Shown: positions 32,900-45,110 of the stretch, piece by piece
How positions within the stretch are numbered: position 1 is the stretch's first letter
Layout: every line of letters begins with the position of its first letter
Assembly: GCF_963855985.1 (NCBI RefSeq)
Contig: NC_087097.1
Location: forward strand, 8,961,001-9,025,000
From: Ostrinia nubilalis
Lineage: Eukaryota > Arthropoda > Insecta > Lepidoptera > Crambidae
Length of the DNA stretch: 64,000 nucleotides
Reading direction: 5' to 3'
Made by a program: the position numbers and the translations under genes
Notes under the pieces: model-generated
Databases searched by the model: none
What the model was told of the DNA's origin: nothing
The model's input: the letters and a program-made list of their open reading frames with translations, nothing else

Positions 32900-35800
32900 T
32901 TAGACAGCTCATCGCTCTCACATATTATCAATTTTGACAGAGCTTTAAATAAACAAGGCTTTCTGCTAACAGTTGAGGTATTTTCGCCAAATCCTCAGAA
33001 GACGAAGTGTTAAGGAGAAAGGAATAAAATGAAATACAGTTAAGTACCTGAAATATTTTTTATTTGACTAGTCACTTTGTCTGAAGGTTTGCGTATACTA
33101 TTTCTATCAAGATACGTATCGTAACGTTAACGGTGGTTGAGGGTTCGAATCCAGTGGGGTGCAAATGTAATTGCAATATGAGCACGGTTTGGGAATTATA
33201 TTAATGTAAATATTTTTGGAATTATGCTTTTTCGCCATAGTTTGAGGCCAAACTTAGGTCGGCGATTCTTGTGATAGTTGCATACTATAGGTTCTACTAT
33301 TGATACCATCTAAACCAATTTCTGTTAAATTACTTCCAGCACGAGTATAGTTTCAAGATTTAAGTATATTTTGTTTACACGCCCTGTATTAAAACCAAAA
33401 CCTTCTAAGATCTGCCAACAAAGAGTATTTAAACTTTTCTTTTCGGCTATGGCTATCAACTTCGCGGACCTCCCTTGTTATTCTAATTGCGTCCACCTTT
33501 GTAAATGGAATTGCGCCGTGTTTTGTTTTTGTTCACGTTTCACGGCGTGTCACGTGACGCGTGCACGTGACGTGACGGGGCCGGGGTGGACATTGGAGAC
33601 AGTTTGACTTTAATGCCCATTTTCAGTCTTAAATTGTTCGGGAATTAATTCAGCTATTTTAAAATTAATGGAATTAATAAGTTGGCGTTTACTTTAATAA
33701 TTTACACATCATTACATGATAATAATGCACGAGTGCAAGCATCCATGCAGATTAATTTGCACATTTCAATTAGGTAATGCAATTAGTGAAACGAAGGCGA
33801 GTCTTCAAATAATTACGGTGTTGGTGACGCCCTGTACCACGATCGCCAATCTATGCGACTAGTTGGACAACAGTTTGCTATTTCTAGTACGATTTAAGAG
33901 CGATATTGCAGCGACGAGAAGCAGTTGCTATAACGTGGTACCGGCCAAGAATGCCTAATGAATTACCTGGTTGTATATTAATCAGTGGTGTATCTCCGTG
34001 GATTCGCGTTTTTTAATCAATCAGGTGGAATGGAAAAAAATTCAAGCTCCTGCAATTATTTTTAATTATATCAAGCAGACGGGAAGCATTTTTATTAGTT
34101 CCGGGAGATTTATACTCCCATGAGGGTGTGCGAGCTAATGATTAAGAACTTAAACGAATAAGGATGAACTTTTTTATTTTCGTTTTAAAGTAAATCAAAT
34201 AAAACCCGACGCTAGACGCCAAAGTGTACATTTTACCGTAAACATCGGGGTTTCTCCAAAATTAATATAACCGGTGAATGTATCATATTTCACGTTATCC
34301 GCCAGACCGTAAATAAAGAAACCATTATTCAAAATTTAAATTCGCTTATCATCAATCTTGCTCATAAACATCGTCTGCGAAACCAAATCCGTGTTAAGAT
34401 AGGTTAGGAATCTTCCACCCTCCTCGTCTCCCCGATTTGTTCCCTGGGGTGCTAGCATTGAGGGATAGTTGACAGCGGATCTGCGAAAATAAGACTTTTC
34501 GTGGTAGTTTTAGGATATATTTTGCTATGATAACAGAATTCTCTGTGTAAGTTGTAAGGGAATAAAAAATTTCCTCGCTGATATTGAGCGCAGCTGAGTT
34601 TTTCAGATGCATGTGCATCTCACAATCGCAATTTGATAAATTATTCTAAATTGCGAGTGATGAAATTGTCCCGCAGATAAAGGGAGGTGCGGGGAGAGGT
34701 AATTCGGACATTGAAAAGTTTAGGGGGAAAATTTGTCACTAGAAATGTTTTGATGGCTTGTATCTCCCTTCGTGTGTCATCAGGGTATTTCATTTTCCGC
34801 ACATTATAAATGATGGGAGGGACAAAACACATGTGTATGGGACGAAATTTGTTGTTTATTATTGTGGAAAAGTACGGTTTGTGTCGTGACGAGTTAGGTT
34901 TTCTAGTTTTCACATAGTTCCACTTTGTCAAAAAAATTAAAATAAAATCCATTTCAAAACTATGTAGGTATTATGTTTGAAGTGCTGATACAATAGCAAA
35001 ATATAGTTTTCATCGGCTTTCAATATCGAGTAACAGAGCATTTAAAACTCTGAAATGTAGCTCAAAACTATAGTTTCATTTAATCAAACTGTATTGTTCG
35101 AAATTGAATTTAAAATTTCGTGTAAAATATACCTATCAAATACCTCACGCTGGCAACATTGAAATATAAATTTTACATTCAAGCGTAAAAGTTCGGCAAC
35201 TGAAAGCACATAAGAACTGGTAAAAGGGCTGAATATGTAAATAACGTCAACAAAATGAAGGTATAAAGCCCTGTCCTTTTTTTAAAGGCCAATTCCGAAG
35301 CACTACGCGACAAAACGCTGCAAACAGCTGGGAGCGATAGGAAAAGGTTTCTTATACAGGGAGTCTATTTTATTATTGAGAACACGTTACGAATACAAAT
35401 ACCATTATGATTCGTAAAACTCTTAGAGAATTACGAGTGTGTGCTGTGCTGTCGTCGTGTATTTTTTTCTCAGTCAGACGGCTCTTTCATATTGGGTTAA
35501 GAAGAACGGTCAAGAAGTTTAATTCATAACTGAGTACTCGAACTAGAAAAATATCTCAAATTTGCAATACTTTTAGGTAAAGTGACATAAACACATTGAA
35601 AGATAATATAATACCTACAGGAACTTGAACTTCACTTGGTAAAGTTGTTATTTATCCAAACTAATATACCTACTTATACCCGTACTTTGATATAATTACT
35701 TTGTACAGCTACATTTTTACAAATATTTTTGTGTTCATTCTGTTTGAAATATTTGTTAAAACACTCGATGAAACACCCTACATCAAATATTAAAACTAGT

Positions 35801-37397
35801 CTAAAACTAGTGGGATAAAAGCAGTTGAATTCTTTAAAAGTTTTGCAGGCAAAGTTCGGTTGGGCGAGCTCGTGATTTATGCGTGATTGTTTGGATTCAT
35901 ATCTTTAAATATTGAATTTTTAGAATGCTATTGATTTTTAATACCTTGATTTAATACTTTGACACAAGTATTTCCAAATAAATTCCTACTTATAATTTTG
36001 ATGCGAGTAAAAACCTACTAGATGTCTCTTCCTTGGCCCCTGCTTCTTGTTTTGTAAATTCTTTCGCGCCATAAACGTCATAGGGTAAGTTCGCTAGCTT
36101 GATAAACTACTCTACGAAAGCTTCAGTCAACGGCTGTAGGTAGACAGGTTAATCTTAGAAAAAAAGTTAAGTAAACATGAATTTAAAATAATTGGTCAAA
36201 CGTATTCTAGAACACAATAGTCAACGTTTACACCATCAGAAAGTTCCACACCCAATTGTAAACACACTGTAATTCCACGGTGATTCGTAGAAATCACTCC
36301 AATAGATGGAAAATCCCCGTCACATTCCGTGCTATCTCGACATTCCCCAGGCGCTGGCGTCTGAAGGCGCTGCCGCGGACTCAATTGATGCATCGCGGAC
36401 AAAGCCCGGAATGCACCGATCCAACTAAATCGAGGATTAGACTGCGAACGAACTGTGCAATGGAATTTCTAATAATGAAGGGAAAGATGCTATTCTCGCT
36501 GCAAGAGATGTGATGAGGATTTTACTCTACGGGGCCGCATAATATATTATTATTAGGTAAAAGAACCTATATTTATTTAAAAGAATGGCTTGATTGAGAC
36601 CTGTCACCAGAAACGAATCACCAAAAAGTAAGAGCCAATTGTGAGTCGGGCTCACACACAAAAGGCACCAAATTAATGGTTTATAAACTAATCAAGTTAA
36701 TAGAATAGTTAAGAAATTTATTTTTTAAACATTCGTTCGACCTAATTTAGCATTAGTTAGAATATTGATTTATTAAGCAATACCTATTTGATAAAGTTTA
36801 CTAAATAAACTCTTTACATACATACGGCTAGATAGAAGTTGCACAAAGACAATCTTAAAATCATAAAATGAATAAACACAAAGTTAAAGAAAAAGTAAAG
36901 TACATAAACCCCCACAAATCTGCTAAGAATTATCCTTTAAGAAGAGAAGAAAAACACGTATGATGAATTGTCTCCGATTGAAGATATAGCTGTGTTTTCA
37001 CGTACTCAGGCACGGTTTATAGGAAAACTTCAGTCTTTGTGGACGTTCTGTAATTTGATGTCTAGCTGTGATAGTCAGTGCGATTGTCACTTCCCTATAT
37101 CATTTGATATTGATCTATTGTTCTTTCTTTTTCGCTTTTAAATTATTGTCTATGGATGGTGAACGGATGGTATAGAAGGTTCTTGGAATTGTTAATGCAT
37201 TAGCCTTGGCTGTTAGGTTTCCGAATTTCGAACTAAAAATACTTACTAGCTTTCGGGTACTGTGCTCAATTTTCTCGGTGAAAGTTGCTAGCTTTTGCAA
37301 ATAGTGCAGTTTCATTTTGGATTTTGAATCTGGTTTGAATTTTCCGTTTTTCAGAGATTAAGAGGATACAAGTTTTTTTTTTATCGTGTTTTACGGA
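32900..37397. other. No gene recognised; possible regulatory patches
   Basis: Unique sequence, AT-rich overall. A B-box-like GGGTTCGAATCC lies near 33142 without a partner A box. CpG-rich DNA at 33520-33600 holds two CACGTG hexamers. Another GC-richer patch lies at 36290-36430. Frames at 34394-34618 and 34641-34952 (-) are unidentified and probably chance. Confidence 0.35.
33551..33569. promoter_or_regulatory. Paired CACGTG E-boxes
   Basis: CACGTG occurs at 33551-33556 and 33564-33569, embedded in ACGCGTG and ACGTGACG words in a CpG-rich patch. CACGTG is the core site of several bHLH factors. Function here is conjecture; no adjacent gene is visible. Confidence 0.3.
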
Positions 37398-38252
37398 AAT
37401 GAGGATCAGTACTGTCGGGGTCAAGTCATACCCAGTTTCTGGCCTGGGAGGGGGGGTAAATCATACCTAACTTCTGGCTGAGGGGGAAGTCATGCCCAGT
37501 TTATGACCTGGGGAGAGGAGGGGGGCGGGGGAGTCATACCCAGCTTCTAGGCTAAGATTAAATAATTTCCAGGAGGGAGCAGCTGTCCTTTCCTGCAGCA
37601 GCTGGCCCGCCCATAGATAGGTAGGTACGTAGGATGAACTCAGAAAAACTAAATAACAGGTAGGTATTGCGTGTACATCGAAATGATCTTCATAGCAATG
37701 TCTTGCTTGTAGCCTAGGCAGAGTGTATCTGCCTCAGCTATACCTTATTGTTAGAAGTAAATAAATTAATCCTTACTTTTACATTTTTATATTTTACTTG
37801 GAAGAAGATTTGACTAACAACACTTATGAACACTTTATTTGAATAAATCGCCAAATATACCACCGTGGAGACCCCAATCGCGTCTCCGCGTTCCATTGAA
37901 TCGTATGAGCGTATGGATTTTTTGCTATATTTTTCACAATTTCTATTTTTAAAAATTACCTATCGATAGCTTACTTTATTCTGATTAATAAATGTCATTA
38001 CAAGTTTTTCTCTAAAACTGACAGTTCAGCTAGAAAAAAATTTTTTCTATCCACGCAATACGCCGGCAGCGTTCGGATCGGATATAGTGACGTCATCGTT
38101 CCCGCGCCGGGCGGTCAGTGAACTTTTTTTTAGTAATTTGGCCATAACTTCGTCAATTTTTGTCGTAGTATAAAAAATTTTGGACTGTATATTAAGGATT
38201 TCTTAGCCCTATAAATCTGCATTCACAGTTAAAAATCGAAATGATCCTCATT
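37398..38252. mobile_element. Deletion derivative of the minisatellite foldback element
   Basis: It starts AATGAGGATCAGTACTGT exactly like 12501-12518, then jumps straight into the minisatellite (about four units, to ~37552), then follows 13544-13790 and 15380-15853 closely to the end TGATCCTCATT. It thus lacks almost all of the left inverted-repeat arm, most minisatellite units and the RTE LINE. At ~37770-37790 it shows the LINE's target in unoccupied form. Confidence 0.88.
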
Positions 38253-38690
38253 GGTTTGTTGTTTCACATAATGGACTTTGTATTCGGAAATTTATTTTAG
38301 ACTTACAGGTAAAGCAGTGTCGCAAACTTATAGGAAACTTTTTTTTAAATAACCACGGTCTGTTTCTAATCTTGCATCGTTCTCCATTTGAAAAAGAAAA
38401 TAAAGAATATCCAATTGTATCAGATTACATGTTCTGTCCTTTGAATGTTTTTTTTTTTACCGTGCATGTAAGTTAAAAAATACAAAAATGCCAGATGCAA
38501 CACAAAAGTAAAAAGTAAGAACGGGTCAACTAAAAACAAAGGAAATGTCAACAAAAATAATTAATTCCCCACGAAAATGTTTTCCCGTGCAAAATATTCA
38601 TCAAAAGAAAACCCGGCACAGACTAACCACGCAATCATTGTTAGTAACAGTAGGAAATTGTGCATGTTACAGGGAAACTGCCAAATTAGA
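38253..38690. other. No gene recognised
   Basis: AT-rich unique sequence; the frames near 38545-38836 run into the adjacent GC-rich MITE and lack domains. Confidence 0.35.
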
Positions 38691-39224
38691 GAGCTCCAGA
38701 CGAGCGACACTATGTCGGCGACTGCTTGCGATGGTGGTAGGCGACGGTCGGCGACAGTCTCCGACTCGCGCCTTTCGCTGTCATGACATGTATGTAGACA
38801 CTCTCTAACTGCCCGTCTTCGGGAGTCGCTATGCATCGGCGACTGTCGGCGACCATTCGGCGGTATTCGCGATGCATTGGCGACGATCGTCTAATTTGAA
38901 TGCATACTATCTGTCATCGGCGACAGTTGCCGATTTAAGTCGCAATCAGTCGCAGTCCCTGCGTGATCTAATTAGAAATGAGGAAATATGCAGGAGAACC
39001 AAAGTGACTGACATAGCCTGCAGCTGATGGCCGCTGGGGTAGGAAAGCTCTTGAATGGCGACCATGAGCCGGAATTCTCCCACTAGGTGGACCAACGATC
39101 TGGTGAAGGTCGCGGGAGGTGACCGGTCTTTGTGGAAATCCTTCAGCAGTCATCTTTCGTCTCAGGACGTCTTTCGGCTGAGACGATACAGTCGCCGATA
39201 TAATGTTGCTCGTCTGTGAGCTCC
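38691..39224. mobile_element. MITE with GGCGACTG-type ends, carrying RTE debris
   Basis: The left end GAGCTCCAGACGAGCGACAC and the right end (reverse complement GAGCTCACAGACGAGCAACA) continue inwards to GTCGGCGACTG/CAGTCGCCGA. The left half is rich in repeated GGCGAC words. A rearranged RTE 3' fragment (38957-39192) fills the right half. Confidence 0.7.
38957..39192 (+). mobile_element. Internally deleted RTE LINE 3' fragment
   Basis: CTGCGTGATCTAATTAGAAA, GAGAACCAAAGTGACTGACA and ACTAGGTGGACCAACGATCT match 15047-15260 of the intact LINE, with deletions between them. The end (GGCTGAGACGATA) is diverged from the CGAA tail. Same strand as the other members of this family. Confidence 0.82.
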
Positions 39225-40604
39225 TTTAGTCGTATTCCAGCGCATCTGAACAAAAATTTATAGCCACCTTTTCGATTCCGGGAAATTTCGTTCATTGGAA
39301 AATTCGAACATCGTACCCAATTAGGCTTTCGGTGAAGTTGTATAGCCTCATCAGTATTTCAACGACTAATGTTACTAATTCAACAAAGTAACTTTTCAGA
39401 AATCCATGAAAGGTGAAATTATAGCTGATATTCTAGTTAGAATTTTGTGAATTTTTCATGTAAATTTTACGCTTTACAAGCCAGCTTTGTTAAATTTTGC
39501 AAAATATTGTTTAATATTATATGAAAAAACAAATACCTACGTATTTAGATGCTACGAGATATTTAGAAGTGAAAATGCAATTAATCATTGGCTCCGTGTT
39601 ATTTAGCAGTAGATCAACGTAATTAATGTAGCAAACTGAAACAATTTCGCGAAATGTCCGACTAAAGATTAGAATATTCAATAAAGTCACTTCAAAGGAG
39701 TTCCCCGTCAAATTCATTATGGGAGTGATATCAGAGCTGTGTTCTAAATAATCACCGGAGCGTACCGTTGAGCCTAGTTCAGCAAGACAAATTGTTCCCG
39801 TCAAGTAATTGATGGACTGTGTACACAGAGCCTTAGCGACTTTATCAATTTCCATAACGGAGTGGGAACAGTGGAAGGATCTTGTTTAAGACTGGTCTTC
39901 GCTGCTGTAGAGCATCGTGACGTTTGTGAGATCAACGACCTTATAAAACACCTCTTAACTAATAATTTAGTGAATATTGCATTAAGAAAATAGCTTAGAC
40001 GTGTGATGTAGCAACTTCATGTACAGTACAGACAACAGCAAATCCTTTGATTTAGCACCCTTATTTTATTGTATTATTAGGAGCGATTTTGCACCAAACA
40101 TGGTACCTACAGTATGAAGTGTTGACGACTGTATTGGCTGCAATAAAGATATTGAGACTTCAAGCTTTTATGTCGTAAAGGATAAGGGCTAATCCAAGGT
40201 CATATTAAGTGTTTGATGTGCGATCGTGTGTATAGTCAACGTAGGTATGTATTTCAGCCCCTTTCTCAGCCAAATACCTTAGTTGTCATTTAGAGCTGTC
40301 AAACTACTTTAATAGAACATGAATGTGGGATATGAGTTGAATGAGCAGGACTTATGAAGCATGACTGAGAAATACGAGTTAGTAGTGATAAGAAAGGTTG
40401 CAAGACGCCCTAGACCGTTGTGTGACATGAAAAATAGGCTATTTAGGTAGATAGGTACTGTTACTTCAAAGAACTAAACTGTTCCTGCTTTTGTCATAAG
40501 AATATTAGATATCGAAACTAATTTTTCATTTAAAATACACTTTGTGTTAGCTTTTGTTGAAGAGACATATTAAACGCTGAGATGTTTACGGCAATCTATA
40601 CCTA
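39225..40604. other. No gene recognised
   Basis: A 112-residue minus-strand frame (39517-39855) is open, but I see no domain, signal peptide or family resemblance. Probably chance, though it is the longest unexplained frame in the window apart from the one across the pogo-like element and the glycine-rich minisatellite frame. Confidence 0.35.
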
Positions 40605-40819
40605 TCTATAAAAGCGAAAGGTCACTGATTGACTGACTGACTCACTCACTCATCACGAAAACTCAGAAACTACAAGTGCTGGGAGTCTCAAATTTTGCAT
40701 GGAAACATAGGTACATGCCTTTTAGAACGTAGGTGCTCACTAAGACGGGATTTTGCAAAATTCAACCCCTAAGGGGATAAAACGGGGTCCACGCGTACGA
40801 AGTCGCGGCTGGCCGCTAG
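40605..40819 (+). mobile_element. Helitron-like element, short, different subfamily
   Basis: Starts TCTATAAAAGCGAAAGG after A, and ends with the hairpin GCGGC-TG-GCCGC overlapping CTAG, followed by T. This fits the A|TC...CTAG|T rule. Contains GACTGACTGACTCACTCACT simple-repeat sequence. At 215 bp it has no coding capacity. Confidence 0.78.
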
Positions 40820-41068
40820 TAAGGAATATAGATCGTTATTCCACCCGAATTAGTTCGAACACACTGAATCACAAACTTTAATAGAGTATATTATAGTCAA
40901 TTCAAAGCCTTTGCCTTTGATTCCCACATGATATTCGCATTTAAAGTTGTAGCTATCACAAGTTTGATCGCTTACCTGGCGCGACCCCTGGGGGAACATT
41001 TCATCTCAATTAACGGCTCGTGTCCAGTTTATTACTATTAGTTCTCGATTGTAGCTTAATTTCTGTTT

Positions 41069-41150
41069 TTTGTTCCGGCAGTTGGAGGTAAGATAGCCAG
41101 TTCTTATGTATGTGGTTGAGAATTTCGGGTGAAGCTCGCTGCCACCATCG
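41069..41150 (-). repeat. Interspersed repeat (inverted copy of 21160-21275 segment)
   Basis: Reverse-complement match to the CTTCACCCGAAATTCTCAAC ... ACTGGCTATCTTACCTCCAA ... CTGCCGGAACA segment at 21.2 kb. Confidence 0.7.
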
Positions 41151-41656
41151 CTTTAATCATCACTTTCTATTAGGAGAGATGCAGGTCTAGCTAGAGCGTT
41201 CTTGAAGATAAAAAATCTTTGTGGCGTTTCTAAAATTTTATGATCATTGTTTGCAGTGTTGATCCTGGGGTAGACAAGGAAAGAAGATGGAAGATAGAGA
41301 TCTGCACGGGAAAGCAAAAGATAAGAACAAGACAAGATAGGGTAAGTTTTCATTATTTTTTTAATTTACGCAGTAGTACTTAGGTATATTTTGCAATGAG
41401 TGATTGTACCTACCTGGTCGAATATGGAATCCACTAACTAAACCCAAAGGTAACAGTGTATTTCTACGTACGAGTAATATAGGCTACTTTTTGTCGCAAA
41501 TTTTATATTCGCCTTGAGGAGTGAAATAGGGAATGAATTGTAATATAATATCTGGAACGATTTTGGCGTATCTGGAGCACACGTGTAGGTCAATTATTTA
41601 CTTTGAAACTGAAATAATTCTACGAAACTAAACATGAATAAGGCTAAAATTGAAGA

Positions 41657-42717
41657 CCCATTTAGCCCTACCGTACCTTATGTGGTACGGTATCTTTTTG
41701 AAAATATTTCGAAGTACCAAACTGTTTTTAATTTGTAAAAATGATTGTGATAGTAAACTTAAAATGATTATTTTACATAAAAATATTCAAAAATATGTTT
41801 TAACAAGTGGTTTCGGAAATATTTATGAAATTCCTCGACAGAAAACAAAAAAAATATTTGCAATGTACTTATTTAAGAAGGTATAATTTCTTATTATTCA
41901 TGGTAAATTATTTTATTTATCAATTTTATTTTAAAAATAGAGTACAATAGATATCATGACTACAAAAAAAAATTATTGAGATTATGTTTATACGGTTTAT
42001 TCCAGTCTAAAATAGGTGTACCGTATGAGGTACAGTAGGTCTATGCATGAGCAAATCATGCGAAAAAATATAATTTAATTTTTATAATTTTTATTTCTTT
42101 TAGGCTATTGATGCTTCACTATATTGCCACAATTCATGAAACATTTGATAATTTCAGCAAACATAAAGCAATTTTGGTATTTTTCTACTGCTGTCTTGTC
42201 AGATGACCGCTAATGATGATCAGACTGACGAAGATTTAGGCGACAAAGATAGTGTCAATATAAATAATAACCCTCAGAGTTTTCTTCGATGGATTTTCTA
42301 AATTTCCTTCGTCGTGTTGCTAAATGCGATTATGGATAGCACTAAACGTAACAAATCAGAAGAAGCCAGGTTTTCTTCAGCTTTCCTCACTAACGTCGGA
42401 GAAGGTAGGAAAAAAGAACCAAATGTGGTTAGTACCACAGAAGACGTCTTACAAGATATGCCAAGTGTGATACTGGTGATTATGTGATTTTATTTTATTT
42501 TATATCAAACAAAAATAAATAAAAATCTTCTTTGAACAACGACTATGTTTTGCTTGGTTATAGACCTACTGTACCCTATATGGTACGGGCTCCCCACGGC
42601 CCCCTATTTATGGATTAGTTTTTAAAATATTTTTTTCATGTTTTTTAGGCATCCCTTTGTAAGTTTTTGCTGAAAAATCAGTTTTTATTTACAAAAATAA
42701 TTATCGGTCTAAATGGG
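41657..42717. mobile_element. piggyBac-like relic
   Basis: The ends CCCATTTAG and CTAAATGGG are inverted; TTAA follows the right end (42718-42721), while the left TTAA is mutated. Three GTACC-N5-8-GGTAC palindromes lie near the ends and middle (about 41672, 42015, 42568). Inside, ATG at 42203 starts a 32-residue acidic peptide (DDQTDEDLGDKD) ending in TAA. Around 42415-42490 another frame reads KRTKCG-stop-YHRRRLTRYAKCDTG, resembling the C-terminal cysteine region of piggyBac transposases. The catalytic middle is gone. Confidence 0.55.
42203..42301 (+). pseudogene. piggyBac-type transposase N-terminal scrap
   Basis: 32 codons from ATG to TAA, rich in D and N as in the acidic N-termini of piggyBac proteins. 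Identification depends on the TIR and TTAA context and on the cysteine-containing C-terminal-like sequence ~120 bases further on. Weak when taken alone. Confidence 0.35.
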
Positions 42718-43860
42718 TTAATCAGGTTAAAAACGGGGAATAAAAAAGTACCATAGTCATCTTCTTCTTATTGTGTCGACCAAAAACCTACACAGTTGCA
42801 GCATTCATTAAATCCTCCTGCGTGCAGTTGCTCGGGCAATCAGGGTACGACACGTGCTTCCTCGACTCCTGTACTCCAAGTTTGAGCCATCCAAGAATCC
42901 CCACCTGAACAGATTGTCCTTATTACGGCCGACCTGCGTCCGAAGTCTATTACGATGACAAACCGAAGTACCATAGTAAGGCCATAGGTTAATTACAATC
43001 CATGTTGTCACACTTTATACACGGTTCATAGTCACTCGCTAAACAGACACCCCGGGGATAGTGCCTGTGAGTATGTCAATATACATTTTTATTGCAAACT
43101 CGCACTTATTACCATTACATAGATGCCATGGGTTTTCAGCCTGATGTGCTGTCGTCCGTACTCTTTCATTCAACTCAATATTTGTTGGACATCGAATTTG
43201 TTTGTCCTTTGGAACGTGATCCAATTTATCGGAGCTAAAATAACTTGAATTTTATTACCGAGTCATGGTTAAGTTATAAGATAACAGTCCTTGACGTTTT
43301 CATTCCATACAAATCTTTTTAAGGCTTGTTTATTGTTAGCAGAAGCAAATTGCAAAGTTGAAATGCGGAAAAAGAAAGTTAAAATAATAATACTGATTTT
43401 CAAAATATCTACTTAGCTGGATCTTCCGTATTCCATTTCATATTAAGTTGGGACTTAACGTATTCAAAGAGTTCGTATTATCGTACAAGATAGACTTATT
43501 AAAATGTAACAAAAAGAGTTCTGCTAGTATGGGCCCCTAATTTTGAAATTCATTTTAGTTAGCAGAAACTAAATTAGTTTAGAAATAGACGTAATACTCA
43601 TTATTTTATGTAATTAGTATTACTTCTATTTAGCAATAAACACAGTCATATTTCAAACATTATAAAGGTCACGATTGTAAAGAAATGGAACATCACTCTC
43701 ACATCTTAAAAAAGTATAATACAATCTTCAGGCGAACATTTTATTATAGGGCTTCGCATTTTACGAGTCTCCGTAACCTAAATAAAGAGAGGAATCTTCA
43801 TATAGAGTTCTTTTGTCATTTTTTTACGGTGGGCTGTCAAAAACGTTTACGATTTCATCT
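42718..43860. other. Possible unidentified repeat, no gene recognised
   Basis: 42780-43250 is more GC-balanced than its surroundings and has overlapping minus-strand frames (42808-43011 and 43039-43224). The second reads DHVPKDKQIRCPTNIELNER and looks protein-like, but it has no domain I know. It may be mobile-element debris. The rest is AT-rich. Confidence 0.3.
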
Positions 43861-43890
43861 GTAGTCGGCCGAGTTGGCACAGTGGACTTA
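43861..43890 (+). repeat. SINE head, truncated
   Basis: GTCGGCCGAGTTGGCACAGT is the 5' head of a common lepidopteran tRNA-derived SINE (A-box region). The body is missing, broken off where the adjacent MITE lies. Confidence 0.55.
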
Positions 43891-43904
43891 GAAACAGTGT
43901 GCTT

Positions 43905-44069
43905 ACCATGAGTTTACGTTATGTGTGCTCGCTAGCGACTGCGTAAAAAAATGACATTAATTGTATGACATATTGTGCAGCGCCCCTAGCGGCTACTTTC
44001 AAGAAACAAAATCTTCATAGAGATTTTTGACGTACTCGCTAGCGAGCACACCTGATGTAAACTCATGGT
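43905..44069. mobile_element. MITE with ACCATGAGTTTAC ends
   Basis: ACCATGAGTTTACGT and GTGTGCTCGCTAGCGA on the left are mirrored by TCGCTAGCGAGCACAC and GTAAACTCATGGT on the right. CACAGTGG(A/T)CTTA occurs just outside on both sides (43878-43890 and 44075-44087) as a 13-base direct repeat with one difference. Confidence 0.8.
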
Positions 44070-44715
44070 AGGTACACAGTGGTCTTATTAATAAGATTTT
44101 CATGTAGAAGTTTTGGGTTATTCCCAAGGGTCCACGACTCTATTGTTCTTCTTTTCCCACCAATTTAAAATAGGTATTCTTATTCATTATATTCTTATTA
44201 TCAATAGCACGTGCAGATATTTGTTCGTGATTTCGGAAGAGTAGAATATGACAGCCCTCACTTTTTCCATAGATTTCGTCAGAGGCATCTGAAATATTCG
44301 AATATCACAGAACTCCCCAAACCGCCAGCTTGGATAGTGTAGGTTAACTCCTCCTTTGTCTCTGGTAATTAATTGGAAAGCTGTGTTCCTGCAGTGGAAA
44401 CTAATCAACCTGATAATATCATCACTTCATTTAGTTTTCACTGCTGGACGACCATACTTTCTAATTTCAACGTTTTAGAGTAAAGCAAAAGGTGTTTTTA
44501 TTTATTTTATGAAGGTTAAAAACTTACAAACTTTTACATCGATTTTATGAAATAGTTAAATATTTAATCATGAACCTACTGTATTTTCCTATAAAGAAAG
44601 GACCTATGTGAATCTGAGGGCCGACTAACGTTACTTTGTCATGACCTTTCTGATATAATGTCTGTACCTACGAGTGTTTAACATTACGGCAAAATTGCGC
44701 TGTTCAGTATTTTTT

Positions 44716-45110
44716 AGGGTTCCATAGTACCTAGTCAAAAAGGAACGATTATATTTTATAGTTTTGATCGTTGTCCGTTATTATTTTAGAAGGGCGTAGT
44801 TTTTTTTTTAAGTTATTGAAGGTTAAAATTACTCTACCTAGTTGAGATCAAGTTAGAAGATTCTACTAAGCTAACAAGTTTTTACTAAGATACGTAGAGA
44901 GATAGATTGATACTATAAACTGCATAGTTGAAAAAGACAAAAAAAAAATCGCAGACAAGTTATTTACGCAGTCTGTTCAATAAATAATTATATTATCAGT
45001 ACCAAGAAAATGACCTAAATGGCGTTGTGTTGATACTAAAATATTATGAATGTCAATGTCAACTACGGAACCCCACACTGAGAGTAGCGCGACACGCACT
45101 TGACTGGCTT
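44716..45110. repeat. Degenerate lepidopteran repeat with AGGGTTCC / GGAACCCC ends
   Basis: It begins TTTTAGGGTTCCATAGTACC and ends CTACGGAACCCCACACTGAG then GCGCGACACGCAC, which I recognise as a very common lepidopteran interspersed repeat. The interior is heavily diverged. Confidence 0.6.

Noticed and set aside
34641..34952. 103-residue minus-strand frame
   Set aside because: Unrecognised and without context; treated as chance.
39517..39855. 112-residue minus-strand frame
   Set aside because: No domain, family resemblance or supporting signals; length is attainable by chance in 64 kb.
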